A DNA stretch of 64,000 nt, taken from NCBI GenBank assembly GCA_963576565.1, contig OY755042.1, positions 99,318,185-99,382,184 of the forward strand, written 5' to 3'. The notes below the pieces were generated by a model, which worked only from the letters and a program-made list of their open reading frames with translations, made no database searches and had not been told where the DNA came from. Both the position numbers and the translations under genes were made by a program. This DNA comes from Aspidapion aeneum. Taxonomy: Eukaryota > Arthropoda > Insecta > Coleoptera > Brentidae. Of this stretch, positions 1 to 11,150 are shown piece by piece; positions within the stretch are counted from its first letter, which is position 1; every line of letters starts with the position of its first letter.

Positions 1-450
1 GACGTACCAACTCTTGGAGTTCTAGGATATAAGGATTTTTAAAAGATAGCGCAACGTTTGTACTGATGTGTATATTATCACTTTTTCTTCATCTCGCATG
101 CGCTACGAAAGTTTTCACTGTCAAGAACGAAAAAAATCGTTCGCTTGTGTTTGCAGTACATCGCAGAAAAGATTTCTTCGGGCATTGGCCACGACAAACA
201 AGATATTTACTTTTTAACATATTTCACTAAACGCGAATGTCCTTTGATGGATGAGTGACAATTACGACAAATTTGTTCGGAACCTATTTACATTAAGCAT
301 ACACAAATGAAACGAGTTCAAATATTCGTGATAAAATTGCCACCCATTTTAAAGATTTTTAAGCTTGAAAAAATATATTTTTCAATGTTAAGTTAAAAAT
401 GTTGAAGTATTTTAACTTACATTATTTTAAATTTTTATGTGATATGTAAC
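1..450. other. AT-rich DNA, no feature recognised
   Basis: No long reading frame, inverted repeat or known element was recognised here. The sequence is AT-rich with scattered homopolymers and runs up to the MITE that starts at 451. Confidence 0.5.
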
Positions 451-745
451 CACCGGCGGTCATAAGGAGGGGGGCATGGTGGCCATGGCACCACCTTAAG
501 CAATGAGAAGGCCAGAGCAGAAAGTGACAGCAAAATAAATTTTTACCTTAATCCTCCCAGTGGTATTACGCCTCTGGGTTACCCGGGGGGGGCATGGTGG
601 CCATGGCACCACCTTAAGCAATGAGAAGGCCAGAAGCAGAAAGTGACAGCAAAATAAATTTTTACCTTAATCCTCCCAGTGGTATTACGCCTCTGGGTTA
701 CCCATGCCCCCCTCCCCACTTAGTTTTGGGTTATGACCACCGGTG
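451..745. mobile_element. MITE with ~15-bp inverted ends and an internally doubled core
   Basis: The left end reads CACCGGCGGTCATAA, and the right end, reverse-complemented, begins CACCGGTGGTCATAA. Both sides are bordered by TAAC, a possible 4-bp target duplication. Inside, a ~118-bp block (471-588) is repeated directly at 589-707 with one base inserted in the second copy. There is no coding potential. Ends starting CAC with a 4-bp duplication would fit the CMC/Chapaev group, but that family call is inference only. Confidence 0.6.
471..707. repeat. Tandem duplication of ~118 bp inside the MITE
   Basis: Two nearly identical direct copies (471-588 and 589-707) share the GCATGGTGGCCATGG start and the CTCTGGGTTACCC end. 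The only clear differences are in the G-run and one inserted A, so the duplication is young relative to the element. Confidence 0.85.
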
Positions 746-1360
746 TAACATGCTAATTTTTCTTGAGTAGCTTCACTTTTCCGAGACGTCAAAATTTTTC
801 ATTTGTTTTCCTGCGAAAATAATTTATAGTGATTCCTAACAGGCGCATCTTTCCATCGACGGACTCATTATACCAAACATGCGATTTTTAGGAAAATCGT
901 TTTTTTTAACATTTTTGGGGTGGGAGACACAGATTATTTGTTACAATACAATGTTTTATTAATTAATTATGATCAGAGATTAAAAAATAATTAATTTTTC
1001 CACTTTAAAAGTTTGTGCTTTTACATTTTTACCTTTTAAAGAAATTATTATTTTAAACGTTAACATTTATTTTTATCGAAAAGCATTGCAATTACCCAGG
1101 TCGCAACATTTTTGCAACATCGTTGGTTTTTATAAAAAGCAACGCGAGCATTTTACTAAATTAAATTTTAACAATAAAGCGATAAAAAAATTACTAAAGC
1201 TCCATAATTGTTGATAAAAATATTTCGTGTCAGTGACAATTCCAATAAATGTTTTAAATAAATTCTAAATATAAATTGGCTTTATTTAAAACGTGAACAA
1301 TATGCGGATGTTTCACAATAAATATAATTTTCTCCGTTATTATGTAATAAGCTTCAAAAT
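746..1360. other. AT-rich DNA, nothing recognised
   Basis: Long A and T runs, no reading frame of interest and no inverted ends found. Confidence 0.5.
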
Positions 1361-1700
1361 TTTTACCTCCCTAGCCCTGTGGATAGAGAAGTTATTGTTT
1401 TCAACAAAAAACATTTTTTTGAAATAACGCCGAAAATAAGTTATTTGGGTGTATTTTGACCTAGTGGGTGTGTGTATGGCAGTCCGGCCCACGATAACTC
1501 CTAAACTGCTGAACCGATTTTCATGAAATTTTCAGGTAAAATAGCGTAAAATACTGTAAAAAGGTAATTGAATTTTCGTCAGAATCCATTTATGCTAATG
1601 ACAGTTTTTTTACTGTTTTAAATCAAAATGCGGTTTTTGGAATGTGTTTTTCTCAACAATTTATGTTATTACTAAGAAGCATGAGCTACCGTTTATTTAT
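1361..1700 (-). repeat. Dispersed repeat family D1, copy 1 (minus orientation)
   Basis: On the minus strand this matches 30785-31175 and 44475-44850. The shared blocks are the 'Mirror' phrases AAAATCGGTT, AGGAGCTATCGTG and the CCAAATAA block near the 3' end, and a stretch ending with CTAGGxAGGTAAAA. In this copy the CA/CAGA microsatellite of the other copies is reduced to a short GTGTGTGTAT run. No protein is evident. It is probably a non-coding retroposon or MITE relic. Confidence 0.6.
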
Positions 1701-2934
1701 TTTTAAACAAGTAGATTAGTTACATACATTTTTAATTCAAGCCCTTGAAAATTAGATGAAATTTAGAAGCGCTAAAGATGTCAAAAATTGTATTTAAGGA
1801 AAAACAATAAACGTATTTGAAATCATCAAAACAAATCATCGTTATTAGTTTCAAGCATCATTTAACGGCTACAGTAAGAAAGTTTCCCGGGTACCAAATT
1901 TTAAAGAAATACGTTAAAAAAATTATTAATTTTTGAGAACTCGATTTTATCTTTTTAACTTTACAACGTTGCATGTATTTCGGAAACAGAGCAATTTCTG
2001 ACTATGCTTTCAAATGACGGTTGGCTATCGGAATATGTGGTACGATTTTTTATAACCCTTTTAGAGACCTGTTGTCCGTGATATTGTTTATTTATAAAAT
2101 ACTTTCTGTTACGAATACATTTCACTTTGAATATTTTATACTCAGAATTGGAAAACTAAGGATTTTTTAAGGGTTATTAAGGTAAAAAAGACTTTTTTAA
2201 ATATCAGTACTTTTTTAAACTTTTATTAAGTGTTTTTTTGTGATTATAATACTTACACAAACGTAAATTAATTAATAATGTAATATAAACTGGCATTTTC
2301 GTTTTAGTTCTGTCGTCTAAAGTAAAAATTTAGCATTAAGAAAGAAATGAATAGAGTAAAAAAGCAGCAACACACTATTGCACACTTATCATTATCAGTA
2401 TCCACAACAAATTGTAATACATTATTGTAAACTTTTGTACAACGTAACACATCGAGGACCATCAACCCACTCTGCCGTCCAAACCGAAATGCCAGTAATT
2501 GCAAACAAATTAGAATTAAATATTTGGACTTTCAATTGATCGAATCATCTCCTTAAAACTCAAAAATCATATTGGTTTATTGAAACTGTCAACATTTCAG
2601 TGTTATATTTTACCGGGACTGCAGAATTCTTACTTTTTAAACGTGATTTTCTCAGTTTAGCAGCTACAACCACCATAGATAAAGAATTTTTTGCTTCGGT
2701 TTGGTGAGTTACAACCACTTTGGATGGCAGAACTTGTCCTAAAACCAAAGAACACAGAAATTGGTTTGGTTGGATGCGTTCGGGCGACCGCAGCGCCAGC
2801 GAGATTCTACGGTTGTCGCAGGAAAAAGATCGGCGTAAATTATAGGATGTCCTGTAACAGGGCGATACTGATGTTGATACGGATACGTAAAAATAAAGAG
2901 AACTTCGAGATTAGCCTAATAATAATAATTACCG
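1701..2934. other. AT-rich DNA with one weak inverted pair
   Basis: Mostly unassigned. ACTGGCATTT near 2291 and its inverse AAATGCCAGT near 2485 form an inverted pair about 200 bp apart that could be the ends of an old MITE. No target duplication is visible. Small reading frames here have no recognisable domain. Confidence 0.4.
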
Positions 2935-3655
2935 TGATTTATGGAGAGAGAAGAATACCAAAAATGGGGGTTAACAGTGAACCTGGACAAGACACAGTAC
3001 TTATGTATTGAAAACAAATCAAGTGATTTCGAACAAGATGACAAAAAACACTATCTCTATGCAATGAGTATATATACTGTAAAGAACTGAAAAAAATAAT
3101 AGTAAAAGCAAAAAAGGTTATTGGATCTCTTAATAGTATTTTATCTAGTAGAGAGATAAACAAGAATGTAAAATTTAAGATATATGCAACAATGATGAAA
3201 AGCACGCTGCTGTATGGAATAGAGAGAGTACAGAAAAACACAAAATAAAAATGGAAAGTATCGAAATTGATGGAATAAGAAGATCAATGAGAATAAATGA
3301 AACAGATCATATAAGAAATGAGACCATAAAAAAAAGAATGGAAATCGAGGGAAGCAGAACGGATAACATCACTAAAAGAGAACTGATATGGTAGGGCCGT
3401 GTACACCGGATGAACGACGAAAGATTACGAAAACTGATCCTAAAATGGCAACCAATAGGGCGCAGAAAAAGAGAGCGTCCTAAACTGGAATGGCAACAGT
3501 CAATCCAGAGATCAATGAGTCAAGAAAACCTAACAGATGATTATCAGGGTCGAAGGAGGTAGAGAAGAGGCGTCGGACAACATAGAAAAGCGTTCCAAAT
3601 CGACATAGTATCAGTAGTATATATATGGAGGCAGAGGAGCAGACTATCTTCAGAG
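2935..3655 (+). mobile_element. Non-LTR retrotransposon (RTE-like, family A), 3' RT and C-terminal relic
   Basis: Frame-broken translation gives the palm/thumb segment K-W-G-L-T-V-N-x-D-K-T-Q followed by a C-terminal tail with R-M-N-D-E-R and L-K-W-Q-P-I-G-R-R-K-R, hallmarks of insect endonuclease/reverse-transcriptase polyproteins. It matches the pieces at 26165-27206 and 39500-40235. The N-terminal endonuclease and most of the RT are missing, and several stops and frameshifts show it is dead. Confidence 0.75.
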
Positions 3656-3734
3656 TCACGTAACAATAAGGAAAAACAATAATAAAGAAAAAAGTTCACA
3701 TTACCTATGTCGACCTCACAAAAGTGTATGATAA

Positions 3735-3850
3735 CCACGGAACTGTAACATAAACTGGAATGCTAATTGGCCCCAGAAAATCTTACAATTATGACCGCTA
3801 GATGTAGGTGACAGATTGGATGTTAAAAGAACGTAGTCACGTCAATCAAA
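3735..3850 (+). repeat. Dispersed repeat D2, copy 1
   Basis: The block beginning GGAACTGTAACATAAACTGG and continuing through ATGACCGCTA and TTGACAG-like words recurs in inverse orientation at 21840-21965. Identity is high in the first ~40 bp and weaker after that. Family unknown. Confidence 0.55.
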
Positions 3851-4800
3851 TCAACTTAACTTTTTTTAAAATTTTAAGTATTGCCTGTATAACCCACAAA
3901 TTATATGTTTTCCATATTATTTATTACTTTCATGTTTGCCATGTAGTATAACATTTTGTAATATTTGATATTTTATGTAAAAAATTCAAGTTCTAAACTT
4001 TTGAGATTGGTTTAAAATCAGCATGTAAATAAGTCAAATTTTTCACTTGGTTTTTTACTTGCCGCACATAGATTGACAGAAATGATAACAAACACAAAAA
4101 TTCCCAGATTATTTTTGCGAAGTTCTACCGGGTCGAGTTCGTTTAATTTGTTAAATAGTGCGTTATTTTTTTCAAAGCAAATAGCAAATATTGCCTTTTA
4201 TACATGATTAACTGTTTTGTTGTGGTCTGCTTCTTACAGTCGCATCGATTTGCCGTTGTTTTCCTTTCACCGGTAAGTTGCGTTATTTTTGAAGCTGGGT
4301 TAATGCAGAATCCCTGTTGTGCTTAGTACATTAAGGGCTATCATTGTACCCAACATATTGCACAATGGACAAACCTTATTCTTGCATAATGACTGTCTTT
4401 TTGCTTCCTGCTTAGTATGGTAAGATGCACTAAGCACCAAATGTATCCATTGTGCTTTATGTTGCTGGGTAAATCAGTAATAAGTTGCAAGGTAAATCAG
4501 GCATTAGTTTACACAAGTTTTGTGTTTTTTTAATTAAATTTTATTAAATATCTCTCCTAATTCCAGTTAAGTCAGGATTTTTATCAGGGGATATACAGGA
4601 CTGGTCCCAGACTTTCAAAAATTAGGGCAGTTTAGATGTTTAAAACATGTGGTTAGAAAAAATCAAATTTTTTTCCGGTGTGTAATACACCAGAATAATT
4701 CTTGGAAAATTCTTTGGAAAAAGGGGGGCCTGGCCCTCTAGCCTTCACTCTTGGACTGCTACTGGGATATACATATACATATATAGTAATAGTTATCAGG
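3851..4800. other. AT-rich DNA, nothing recognised
   Basis: No reading frame above background. Related words (GTGCTTAGTAC and TGCACTAAGCACC; ATTGCACAATGG and CCATTGTGC) occur between about 4318 and 4460, hinting at a degenerate inverted repeat. Confidence 0.4.
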
Positions 4801-4814
4801 TTTAATATAAAAAA

Positions 4815-5365
4815 GAGGGTCCGCTGAATCCAAATCTGCAGTTAAAACAAATTTCGGGTAATTTAAAGCGGTTGGGGTCCATATTAGGATAGAACTGTCT
4901 ATGTTTATGAGACTTAACTAACAAACCTTAATCAAGTTTTTTTGCAGATTTTGGCAACTTAACTCTATTATAAAATTTACTAAGGACTTTTGTGCATCAG
5001 CCACCATTTTGAAATATTCAAAATGGCGACCGTGAACCAAAAACAAAAGGAAAGCATACACATGCGATACATCAGTTATAGGGTTTTTGGGTTCGCTGAA
5101 TCCAAATTTGATGTTAAAAAAAGATTTTGGAGTAATCTGAAGGCGTGCGGGGTATTTATGGGGTAAACAGTAAAACTGTTTGTATGGAGACAACGAGCAA
5201 ATTTTATCAAAGGTTTTTTACAGATTTTGACCGCTCTGCTCAACTGTATTATAAAACTAACCAAAGACTTTTGGTCACACCAATGCCAGTTTTTGGGTTC
5301 GCTAAATCCAAATATGTTGTTAAAAAAAGATTTTGGAGTAATCTGCATATGCTTCTTCTTGAATT
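4815..5365 (+). repeat. ~270-bp satellite block, forward orientation
   Basis: The word TCGCTGAATCCAAAT (with variants) recurs near 4822, 5090 and 5298, each followed by GTTAAAAAAAGATTTTGG-like sequence and preceded by an AAATGGCGACCGTG-like word in two of the copies. Spacing is ~270 then ~207 bp, so the last unit is shortened. The same unit appears inverted at 6720-7345. Peptides encoded in these units are by-products of the repeat. Confidence 0.7.
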
Positions 5366-5419
5366 TTTTCCCACGGTCGCCATAATCCCAAAAGTTATTA
5401 GCTACCCCAACTAACATTT

Positions 5420-6443
5420 ATAGTAGCGGCTACATGTTCTAAAGGCTTTGCTACTTTCTTATAGTAGAAATGTGGTGATCCCAACCAAAATTTGTTACTT
5501 TTTAGTTCTAACAACTATTTAGTATCAGGAAATAGTAGATGTTTCGTAAAAAGGACCCTCTAAACTACTTCATAGGATTGTTTCTTGATAGTCGATTCTG
5601 ATAGTCTTCTCTACCACAATAGGACGTTGCTAAAGTTTTACTTTCTTTTTAGTCGTTATTTCGTAGTCGCCCTGACTTTTATATCCTACTTAATTACCAC
5701 TAGAAAGTTAAGCTTCATTGGAGTCCCAAACAAGTGTATCCGACAACTACATTATAACTTTAATTTTTACCACAAAAGTTTGTGTCATCATAGTAACATC
5801 TGATGTAACAATGTAGACAAAATAACTTTTTGGATCAACTTTAAAGCCGCAACTACTTTCAAGTAACCTTTTCGACTATCAGGGAATATAGTTTGGGACG
5901 CCATGTTTTTATGTAAGAAAGAAAATTTAATATTTTTGTTGTCGTTTTATGAGCTCATATTAAAGAGCCATACTATTTTATAAACAAATTAGTTGAAGCT
6001 TACCAAAAATGTTCTTCTTAAGCACCATTTGTTGGAGTTAACTGTCGATTATGAAAACATAACCTCCAAAATCACAACACAAAAATTCCATCAGCTACCA
6101 GAAAACGGCTCAATTTTACGGGCGCACCGGTTTTTTGCAATATATATAATGCATGTTATACAAAAAACTTTGCGTCGCACTCGAATTTTGATCCTCTGCT
6201 CGTAAATTCTCACACTTTTGGATAACATAGTTCATATTATAACCATAACCAAACAAAAAAACTAAGTGAGTCTGCTTACTGTTGTGTCCACCATATTGTG
6301 TAACAATTCTACCAAAAAGAAACGATTATATTATTTGCAACTACATCGCAACTTTTATGCCATTACGGAAAAAAAACAGCCTCTACGACGTAGTAGATAC
6401 CTGGCTACGACGTAGTAGTGTAGTTGTTACTACAGTGACTTTA
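5420..6443. other. Spacer between the inverted satellite blocks
   Basis: This is unique-looking sequence with several GTAGTAG-like words (for example around 5460 and 6388-6435). No domain was recognised in its small frames. The 7-kb duplication starts at its right edge. Confidence 0.5.
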
Positions 6444-6719
6444 AACACTTGGCCAAGTAGTTATAACCAGAAATTGGTTCCCCACTTAAGGAATTATAAC
6501 GTCGCTGTATGGTATACTGAGACGTAGCGGGAGTACGTTGCGGTTACTTTTAAGAAATTCTTTCTAGTTGGGGTTTCGTCGTTACAACTTTAAATGTTTG
6601 TTGGGACTTTTCTAATGGGGTTGAGCATAGCTCTCAAAATCTGTAAGAAAAATCATGATTAAAGTATTTTCGTTAAGACTTCGCATACGGTTTAACCCAA
6701 AAATACCCCCACTCGTCCG

Positions 6720-7345
6720 GAATATATAAAATCTACTTTTAACAAAAGGTTTGCATTCAGCGAATCCAAAAACCCTATAATTGATGTATCGCATGCATAT
6801 GCTTTTCTTTTGTATTTTTTTCACGGCACCATCTTGAATATTTAAATATTTTAAACTGATGGCTGATGCCCAAAAGTCATTGGTTAGTTTTATAATAGGG
6901 TTGAGCAGAGCTGTCAAACTTTCTAAAAATATTTGATAAAGTTTGTTGGTTAAATCTCCATATAAACAGTTTTATTGTTTATACAGTTAACCAGATTACC
7001 CCTGAATCTTTTTTTAACATAATATTTGAATTCAGCGTACCCAAGAACCCTATAAGTAAGGTATCATATGCATGTGCTCCTTTTCTAAATTTTTGCCCAC
7101 GGTCGCCATGTTGAATATTTCAAAATGGTGGCTGATGGCCAGAAGTCACTGGTAAGCTTTGAAATAGGGTTAAGCAAAGCTTTCAAAATCAAAAATAACT
7201 TAATTAAAGTTTGTTCGCTAAATCTCCACATAAACAGTTCTACCGTAATACCATAAATTCCCGGCTATCACCTGTTTCTTTAAATTACTCCTTTTAACTG
7301 AATTCAGCGGACCCAAATACCCTAGAATCGGTGTATCGCTTGCCT
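6720..7345 (-). repeat. ~270-bp satellite block, inverse orientation (unit 1)
   Basis: ATTCAGCG(A/T/G)A-CCCAA words recur near 6756, 7030 and 7301, spaced ~272 bp, each followed by CCCTA and a GTATC-GCATGC-like stretch. They are the inverse of the 4815-5365 block, so the two blocks form a large inverted repeat around the 5420-6600 spacer. Confidence 0.75.
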
Positions 7346-7452
7346 ATGTTAACAGGTCGATTTTTTTCATAAAATGATTCTCCCTCCGTTGGGGTACCCC
7401 CCAGAAAAAATAGTGTCGAATTTCAATTCTGGCGACCAAAGGCCGACTGAAA

Positions 7453-7713
7453 TAATAGAGAATTATTGAAATACAGCCAGGCTATAATTGTGCCAGGCAC
7501 TATTTTGACACATTCACATTGAAAACTGACAGTTGATCCTTCAAAATTGACATACCAAAGTCGAATTTAAAACTTTCGTCGTTTATTTTCAATTAATAAA
7601 AGAAGGCACTATTTATTCCGGTTTGAAAGATCACAGCTGATATTAGAATGTGAAGGTGTCAAAATTGTGCCTGGCACTATTATAGCCTGATTTATTTTAA
7701 TAATTCTCTATTG
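7453..7713. mobile_element. Hairpin MITE-like palindrome (unit 1)
   Basis: The left arm starts AATAGAGAATTATT and contains GGCTATAATTGTGCCAGGCA. The right arm carries the inverse, TGCCTGGCAC-TATTATAGCC, and ends AATAATTCTCTATT. The arms are ~75 bp. No certain target duplication was found. A second copy at 14454-14714 exists only because of the 7-kb duplication. Confidence 0.7.
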
Positions 7714-7975
7714 TACCACACACATCTATGCTTGATTTAGATATTTTTTTATTTAATTTTTTCACTTTAAAATGGCCGCTATCTTGGATTTTTAAAAATG
7801 TTTAAGGGTGCCAGAGTGACATCACTCGGATTAATAATATAGAGCATCCTGACTAACAAAATCTGTAAAAAAAATTCTTGTACCATTAATTTCCCACTTC
7901 AAATAGCTGTTTCGCAACCAGATTATTCCAATTCGTAACACAGTTTCCGGAAAAAAAAAGTAGTATATCATTTGA

Positions 7976-8116
7976 CAGTGGCGCACCCAGGAATATGTCT
8001 TGGGGGCCCGAGGCCTCTTGGGGGGGGGGGGGCGAAGCCTCATGATGTCGAATGTTAAGCTATTTTTTGTGTTTTTTCCTGAAATATGTGGAAAATATGT
8101 AAAAAAATCTAAGGCT
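7976..8116 (+). mobile_element. hAT-like end CAGTGGCGCACCCAGG bordering the foldback (unit 1)
   Basis: It starts with CAGTGGCGCACCCAGG and shares GGGGCCCGA, CCTCATG-TGTCGAAT and GTGGAAAATAT-TAAAAAAATCT-AGGCTT with the element at 54607-54772. The similarity stops at AAGGCTT (8117), exactly where the foldback inverted repeat begins. A poly-G run at 8021 is 4 bases shorter than in the second copy. Either the foldback inserted into such a MITE or it captured its end. Confidence 0.6.
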
Positions 8117-8534
8117 TATACTGCCGTCCTTAGTAAGACCCACCTATTTGCAAAAAAATCAAAAATGAGTTATGACCGAAAATGGCTTTAAAAAGGTTAT
8201 TTTCGAGTCGGTAAAGCTGGAGGGATCATGATAAGGGGCCCAAAAACCATTGATGTCATTAATTGTTGCTAATTTGTTGCTAATTTGTTGCGACAAAATT
8301 AATTTTGTTGCTGTAGCCGTTTACGAGAAAATTGTGGTCCCCTCAGGTTTACCGTACAGCTAGGGGGACCACGCGTATCTCCGATTTGATAAGGAGTAGA
8401 AACGTCAATGTTGCGGCATTATTTGTTGCTCGGAAGGCCCATCAACAATCAAAAGTAATATGGTCAAAAAAGTTAACCGTTATTTTTTTATAGGCAAAAA
8501 ACCATTTTTTTAAGTAAAGGAGTTCGTACTGAAA
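8117..8534. repeat. Outer terminal inverted repeat of the foldback element (left, unit 1)
   Basis: TATACTGCCGTCCTTAGTAA at 8117, and the stretch from AAAGCTGGAGGG through GGGGCCCAAAAACCATTGAT to TTTTTTATAGGC, occur in inverse order at 20729-21232. An inner part missing from the right arm contains a non-matching ~130-bp stretch on that side. The region already contains degenerate half-monomers (GCTGTAGCCGTTT-CGAGAAA, TTGTTGCTCG). Confidence 0.8.
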
Positions 8535-9893
8535 CCAGCCATATCTCGTCACTGGATTGAGCTATCGGGATGAAACAAAAACTGGATTTTGTTGCTCGCC
8601 TAGTACGAATTAGTTGCGGCAAAATCGATTTTGTTGCGGCGTTATTTTTGAAAAAGTTGTTATTTCGTAACATTGTAGAGGTCATAACTCAAAAATGAAC
8701 TAGGGGGCCCGAGTTTCATATGCCGTATAACGAGTACTAATTAGTTGCGGAAGAACCAATTTTGTTGCTGTAGCCGTTTTCGAGAAATATGCGAAAAACT
8801 AGTTTTGGTAAAGTTAGGGGGACCAGCCATATCTCGTCACTGGAATGAGCTATTGGGATGAAACAAAAACTGGATTTTGTTGCTCGCCTAGTACGAATTA
8901 GTTGCTGCAAAATCCATTTTGTTGCGGCGTTATTTTTGAAAAAGTTGTTATTTCGTTACATTGTAGGGGTCATAACTCAAAAATGAACTAAGGGGCCCAA
9001 AAGTTTCATATGCCGTTAGATAGAGGGTAACGAGTACTAATTAGTTGCGGAAGAACCAATTTTGTTGCTGTAGCCGTTTTCGAGAAATATGCGAAAAACA
9101 AGTTTTGGTAAAGTTAGGGGGACCAGCCATATCTCGTCACTGGATTGAGCTATCGGGATGAAACAAAAACTGGATTTTGTTGCGCGCCTAGTACGAATTA
9201 GTTGCTGCAAAATCCATTTTGTTGCGGCCTTATTTTTGAAAAAGTTCTTATTTCGTCACATTGTAGGGGTCATAACTCAAAAATGAACTAGGGGGCCCAA
9301 GAGTTTCATATGCCGTTAGATAGACGATAACGAGTACTAATTAGTTGCAGAAGAACCAATTTTGTTGCTGTAGCCGTTTTCGAGAAATATGCGAAAAACT
9401 AGTTGTGGTAAAGTTAGGGGGACCAGCCATATCTCGTCACTGGATTGAGCTATCGGGATGAAACAAAAACTGGATTTTGTTGCTCGCGTAGTTTGAATTT
9501 GTTGCTGCAAAATCCATTTTGTAGCGGCCTTATTTTTGAAAAAGTTGTTATTTCGTCACATTTTAGGGGTCATAACTCAAAAATGAACTAGGGGGCCCAA
9601 GAGTTTCATATGCCGTTAGATAGAGGATAACGAGTACTAATTAGTTGCGGAAGAACCAATTTTGTTGCTGTAGCCGTTTTCGAGAAATATGCGAATAATC
9701 AGTTTTGGTAAAGTTAGGGGGACCAGCCATATCTCGTCACTGGATTGAGCTATCGGGATGAAACAAAAACTGGATTTTGTTGCTCGCCTAGTACGAATTA
9801 GTTGCGTCAAAATCCATTTTGTTGCTGCGTTATTTTTGAAAAAGTTGTTATTTCGTAACATTTTAGGGGTCATAACTCAAAAATGAACTAGGG
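8535..9893 (-). repeat. 300-bp tandem monomers, left arm (unit 1)
   Basis: The landmark GCCATATCTCGTCACTGG recurs at about 8538, 8825, 9126, 9426 and 9726. The period is 300 bp except for the first, shortened unit. Orientation is opposite to the right-arm array. Each monomer contains TTGTTGCTGTAGCCGTTTTC and TTATTTTTGAAAAAGTTGTT. An apparent 65-78 codon frame recurs in each monomer only because the sequence is repeated. Confidence 0.95.
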
Positions 9894-10213
9894 TAACGAG
9901 TACATTTTAAATTCGTACGCCATCTTAAATAAATTAAATATATTTATTCGCAATCTCAAAATCCAAAACTCTGATTAATTCTCTGTAAGGCGCAGTTTTT
10001 TTCTGAAAATCGGTTGTATCGTTCAAAAGTAATAAAGGCAAACATTTTACCCGGTTTTATTTGACCCACCATCGCAGAAATTTGCCAATTGGGTCTGTTG
10101 CCCGGGACGCCTCGCCGTGTATCAGGCACTGGAAATCAACAGAACCAGAAGACAGATCTTCTTTGAGGAAAGTGAAGGCACAGTGTCCTATATTATATTT
10201 ACACTGTAAAGTC
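9894..10213. other. Spacer between left array and palindromic core (unit 1)
   Basis: Non-repetitive within the element. No reading frame or motif recognised. Duplicated at 16901-17220. Confidence 0.6.
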
Positions 10214-11003
10214 ACCGGATCCACAAGACGCTAGCCCTACCAAGTGTTCTTTGGCTGCCTGACTTCCGCATGCGGAGATCTACCAATATTATTTACCTCA
10301 TGTATTACAATAGATGAGCAGGGTGATTTTCACTTGATTTCTAACCACATGAAAATAGAAAGGTTCAAAAACCTAACCTAACGAAACCTAATCAAATCTA
10401 ACCGAACCAAAGCAAACTGAACCAATAATTTTTTTCAAAAAAAAAAGATTTTCCTGACTTCCTACCCGGGATCCTAGAGGATGTGAATCCGAACCGAACC
10501 TAACTAAACCGAACCAAACCTAACCTAACCAAACTAAACTACAACACCGCTAATTAGGTTTAGTTGGGTATGGTTAGGTTTGGATAGGTTCGGTTCGATT
10601 CGGTTCGGTTCGGTCTGGTTCGGTTCGGTTCGGATTCACACCCTCTAGGATCCGGGGAAAGAAGTCAGGAAAGTTTTTTTTTGTTAAATTGTTGGTTCAG
10701 TTTGCTTTGGTTCGGTTCGGTTTGGTTCGGATTCACATCCTCTAGGATCCCGGGTAGTAAGTCAGAAAAGTTTTTTTTTGAAGAAAATTATTGGTTCAGT
10801 TTGCTTTGGTTCGGTTCGGTTAAATTTGATTAGGTTTCGTAAGGTTAAGTTTTTGAAACTTTTTTCATGTAGTTAGAAATCAAGTGAAAATCACCCTGCT
10901 CATCTATTGTAATACATGTGGTAAATAATATTGGTAGATCTGCGCATGCGGAAGTCAGGCAGCCAAAGTACTCTTGGTAGGGCTAGCGTCTTGTACCGGA
11001 TCC
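10214..11003. repeat. Palindromic core with GGTTCGG / CCTAACC pentamers (unit 1)
   Basis: The left arm runs from ACCGGATCCACAAGACGCTAG through AGATCTACCAATATTATTTAC and ACTTCCTACCCGGGATCCTAG. The right arm repeats it in inverse order, ending GGTAGGGCTAGCGTCTTGT. The ~200-bp centre is made of degenerate CCGAA/CCTAA pentamers turning to TTAGG/TTCGG on the other side. In the right arm a ~110-bp piece containing the CTAGGATCC site is present twice. No coding potential. Confidence 0.85.
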
Positions 11004-11066
11004 TGGCTAGCCATCCAGGATGTAGTGGCGCTACTACCAGTGCAGTACGCAGAGGTGGAGGAGGTG

Positions 11067-11150
11067 CTTAGGAGCCTAACCCCCCCAGAGCCAATGAAAA
11101 TTGACCCCCTAAACATCATTTTTCACCAAAAATGAAGATTAAAATGTATC
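11067..11150 (+). repeat. Dispersed repeat D3, copy 1
   Basis: GAGCC-AACCCCCCCAGAGCCA, ATTGACCCC and the CACCAAAAAT-AAGA and AATGTATC words match 27207-27297, where the same block lies in a LINE tail. Identity is about 80% by eye. The 7-kb duplication gives a further copy at 18074-18157. Confidence 0.65.

Noticed and set aside
10500..10640. Telomeric array
   Set aside because: CCTAACC words are few, degenerate and mixed with CCGAA. There is no long regular TTAGG run, and the block is inside an element.
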